Part shown: positions 5,413 to 5,456 of the stretch, piece after piece
How positions within the stretch are numbered: the stretch's first letter is position 1
Layout: each line of letters opens with the position of its first letter
DNA from: Exiguobacterium sp. AM39-5BH
Lineage (GTDB): Bacteria; Bacillota; Bacilli; Exiguobacteriales; Exiguobacteriaceae
Length of the DNA stretch: 5,456 nucleotides
Assembly: GCF_003467445.1 (NCBI RefSeq)
Contig: NZ_QSGS01000029.1
Location: 1 to 5,456, forward strand
Reading direction: 5' to 3'
The notes under the pieces: model-generated
The model's database searches: none
What the model was told of the DNA's origin: nothing
The model's input: only the letters and a program-made list of their open reading frames with translations
Position numbers and translations under genes: made by a program

Positions 5413-5456
5413 GGAATATCAGTGAGCACAACTCGGATCGGGATTTCGACAAAGCA
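5403..5456 (-). CDS. Possible C-terminal end of a minus-strand gene (partial)
   Basis: Reading leftward from the window edge, one minus-strand frame gives CFVEIPIRVVLTDIPKK and ends at TGA (5405-5403). The alternating hydrophobic pattern looks like a genuine beta-strand-rich protein tail, but I do not recognise it. Its last codons and stop fall in the T-tract and stem of the terminator at 5377-5412, which is unusual but possible. Another minus-strand frame and a plus-strand GTG frame are also open here, so the call is tentative. Confidence 0.3.
   Translation of the reverse strand, partial: CFVEIPIRVVLTDIPKK

Noticed and set aside
1..5456. tRNA, rRNA, CRISPR array or riboswitch
   Set aside because: I saw no cloverleaf with a TTC-arm, no rRNA signature, no regularly spaced identical repeats, and no recognisable riboswitch core anywhere in the window.

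Overview
The window reads as mid-GC DNA from a Bacillota (Firmicutes) bacterium. AGGAGG-type ribosome binding sites, GTG/TTG as well as ATG start codons, T-tailed intrinsic terminators and an IS21-family element are all compatible with this. An Exiguobacterium-like host is my guess from overall composition and protein flavour; it is not demonstrated by a marker gene.

Layout. (1) Bases 1-138 hold what may be the last codons of a plus-strand gene, then AT-rich non-coding sequence. A strong bidirectional terminator (139-178) separates this from galM. (2) Bases 187-1152, minus strand: an intact aldose 1-epimerase (galM). (3) Bases 1153-1494: a 342-bp divergent intergenic region. It is rich in short repeats, including a 13-nt inverted-repeat pair and recurring GAATA motifs. 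(4) Bases 1495-2822, plus strand: a tight two-gene operon. It encodes a small sigma-70-like protein and a stand-alone tyrosine recombinase with a complete R-K-H-R-H-Y catalytic set, and it is closed by a clear terminator (2836-2875). (5) About 3015-5343, minus strand: a complete IS21-family insertion sequence with istA and istB overlapping by ATGA. Related 36/37-nt sequences lie at its two ends. The right end is built into a 51-bp near-palindrome, and the istA leader carries a hairpin that covers a ribosome binding site. (6) Bases 5344-5456: a short flank with a plus-strand terminator and possibly the last 17 codons of a minus-strand gene.

How the parts relate. galM is ordinary sugar metabolism and sets the chromosomal context. 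The sigma-like/recombinase pair looks like a small accessory unit in which a transcription regulator and a DNA recombinase are made together. Repeats just upstream could be its binding sites or substrate, which is inference. The IS21 element carries its own transposase and AAA+ helper and appears to have landed just downstream of the operon's terminator, possibly breaking a small gene there. The most unusual parts are the sigma-like/recombinase operon with its repeat-rich upstream region, and the paired RNA/DNA structures at the istA end of the IS.
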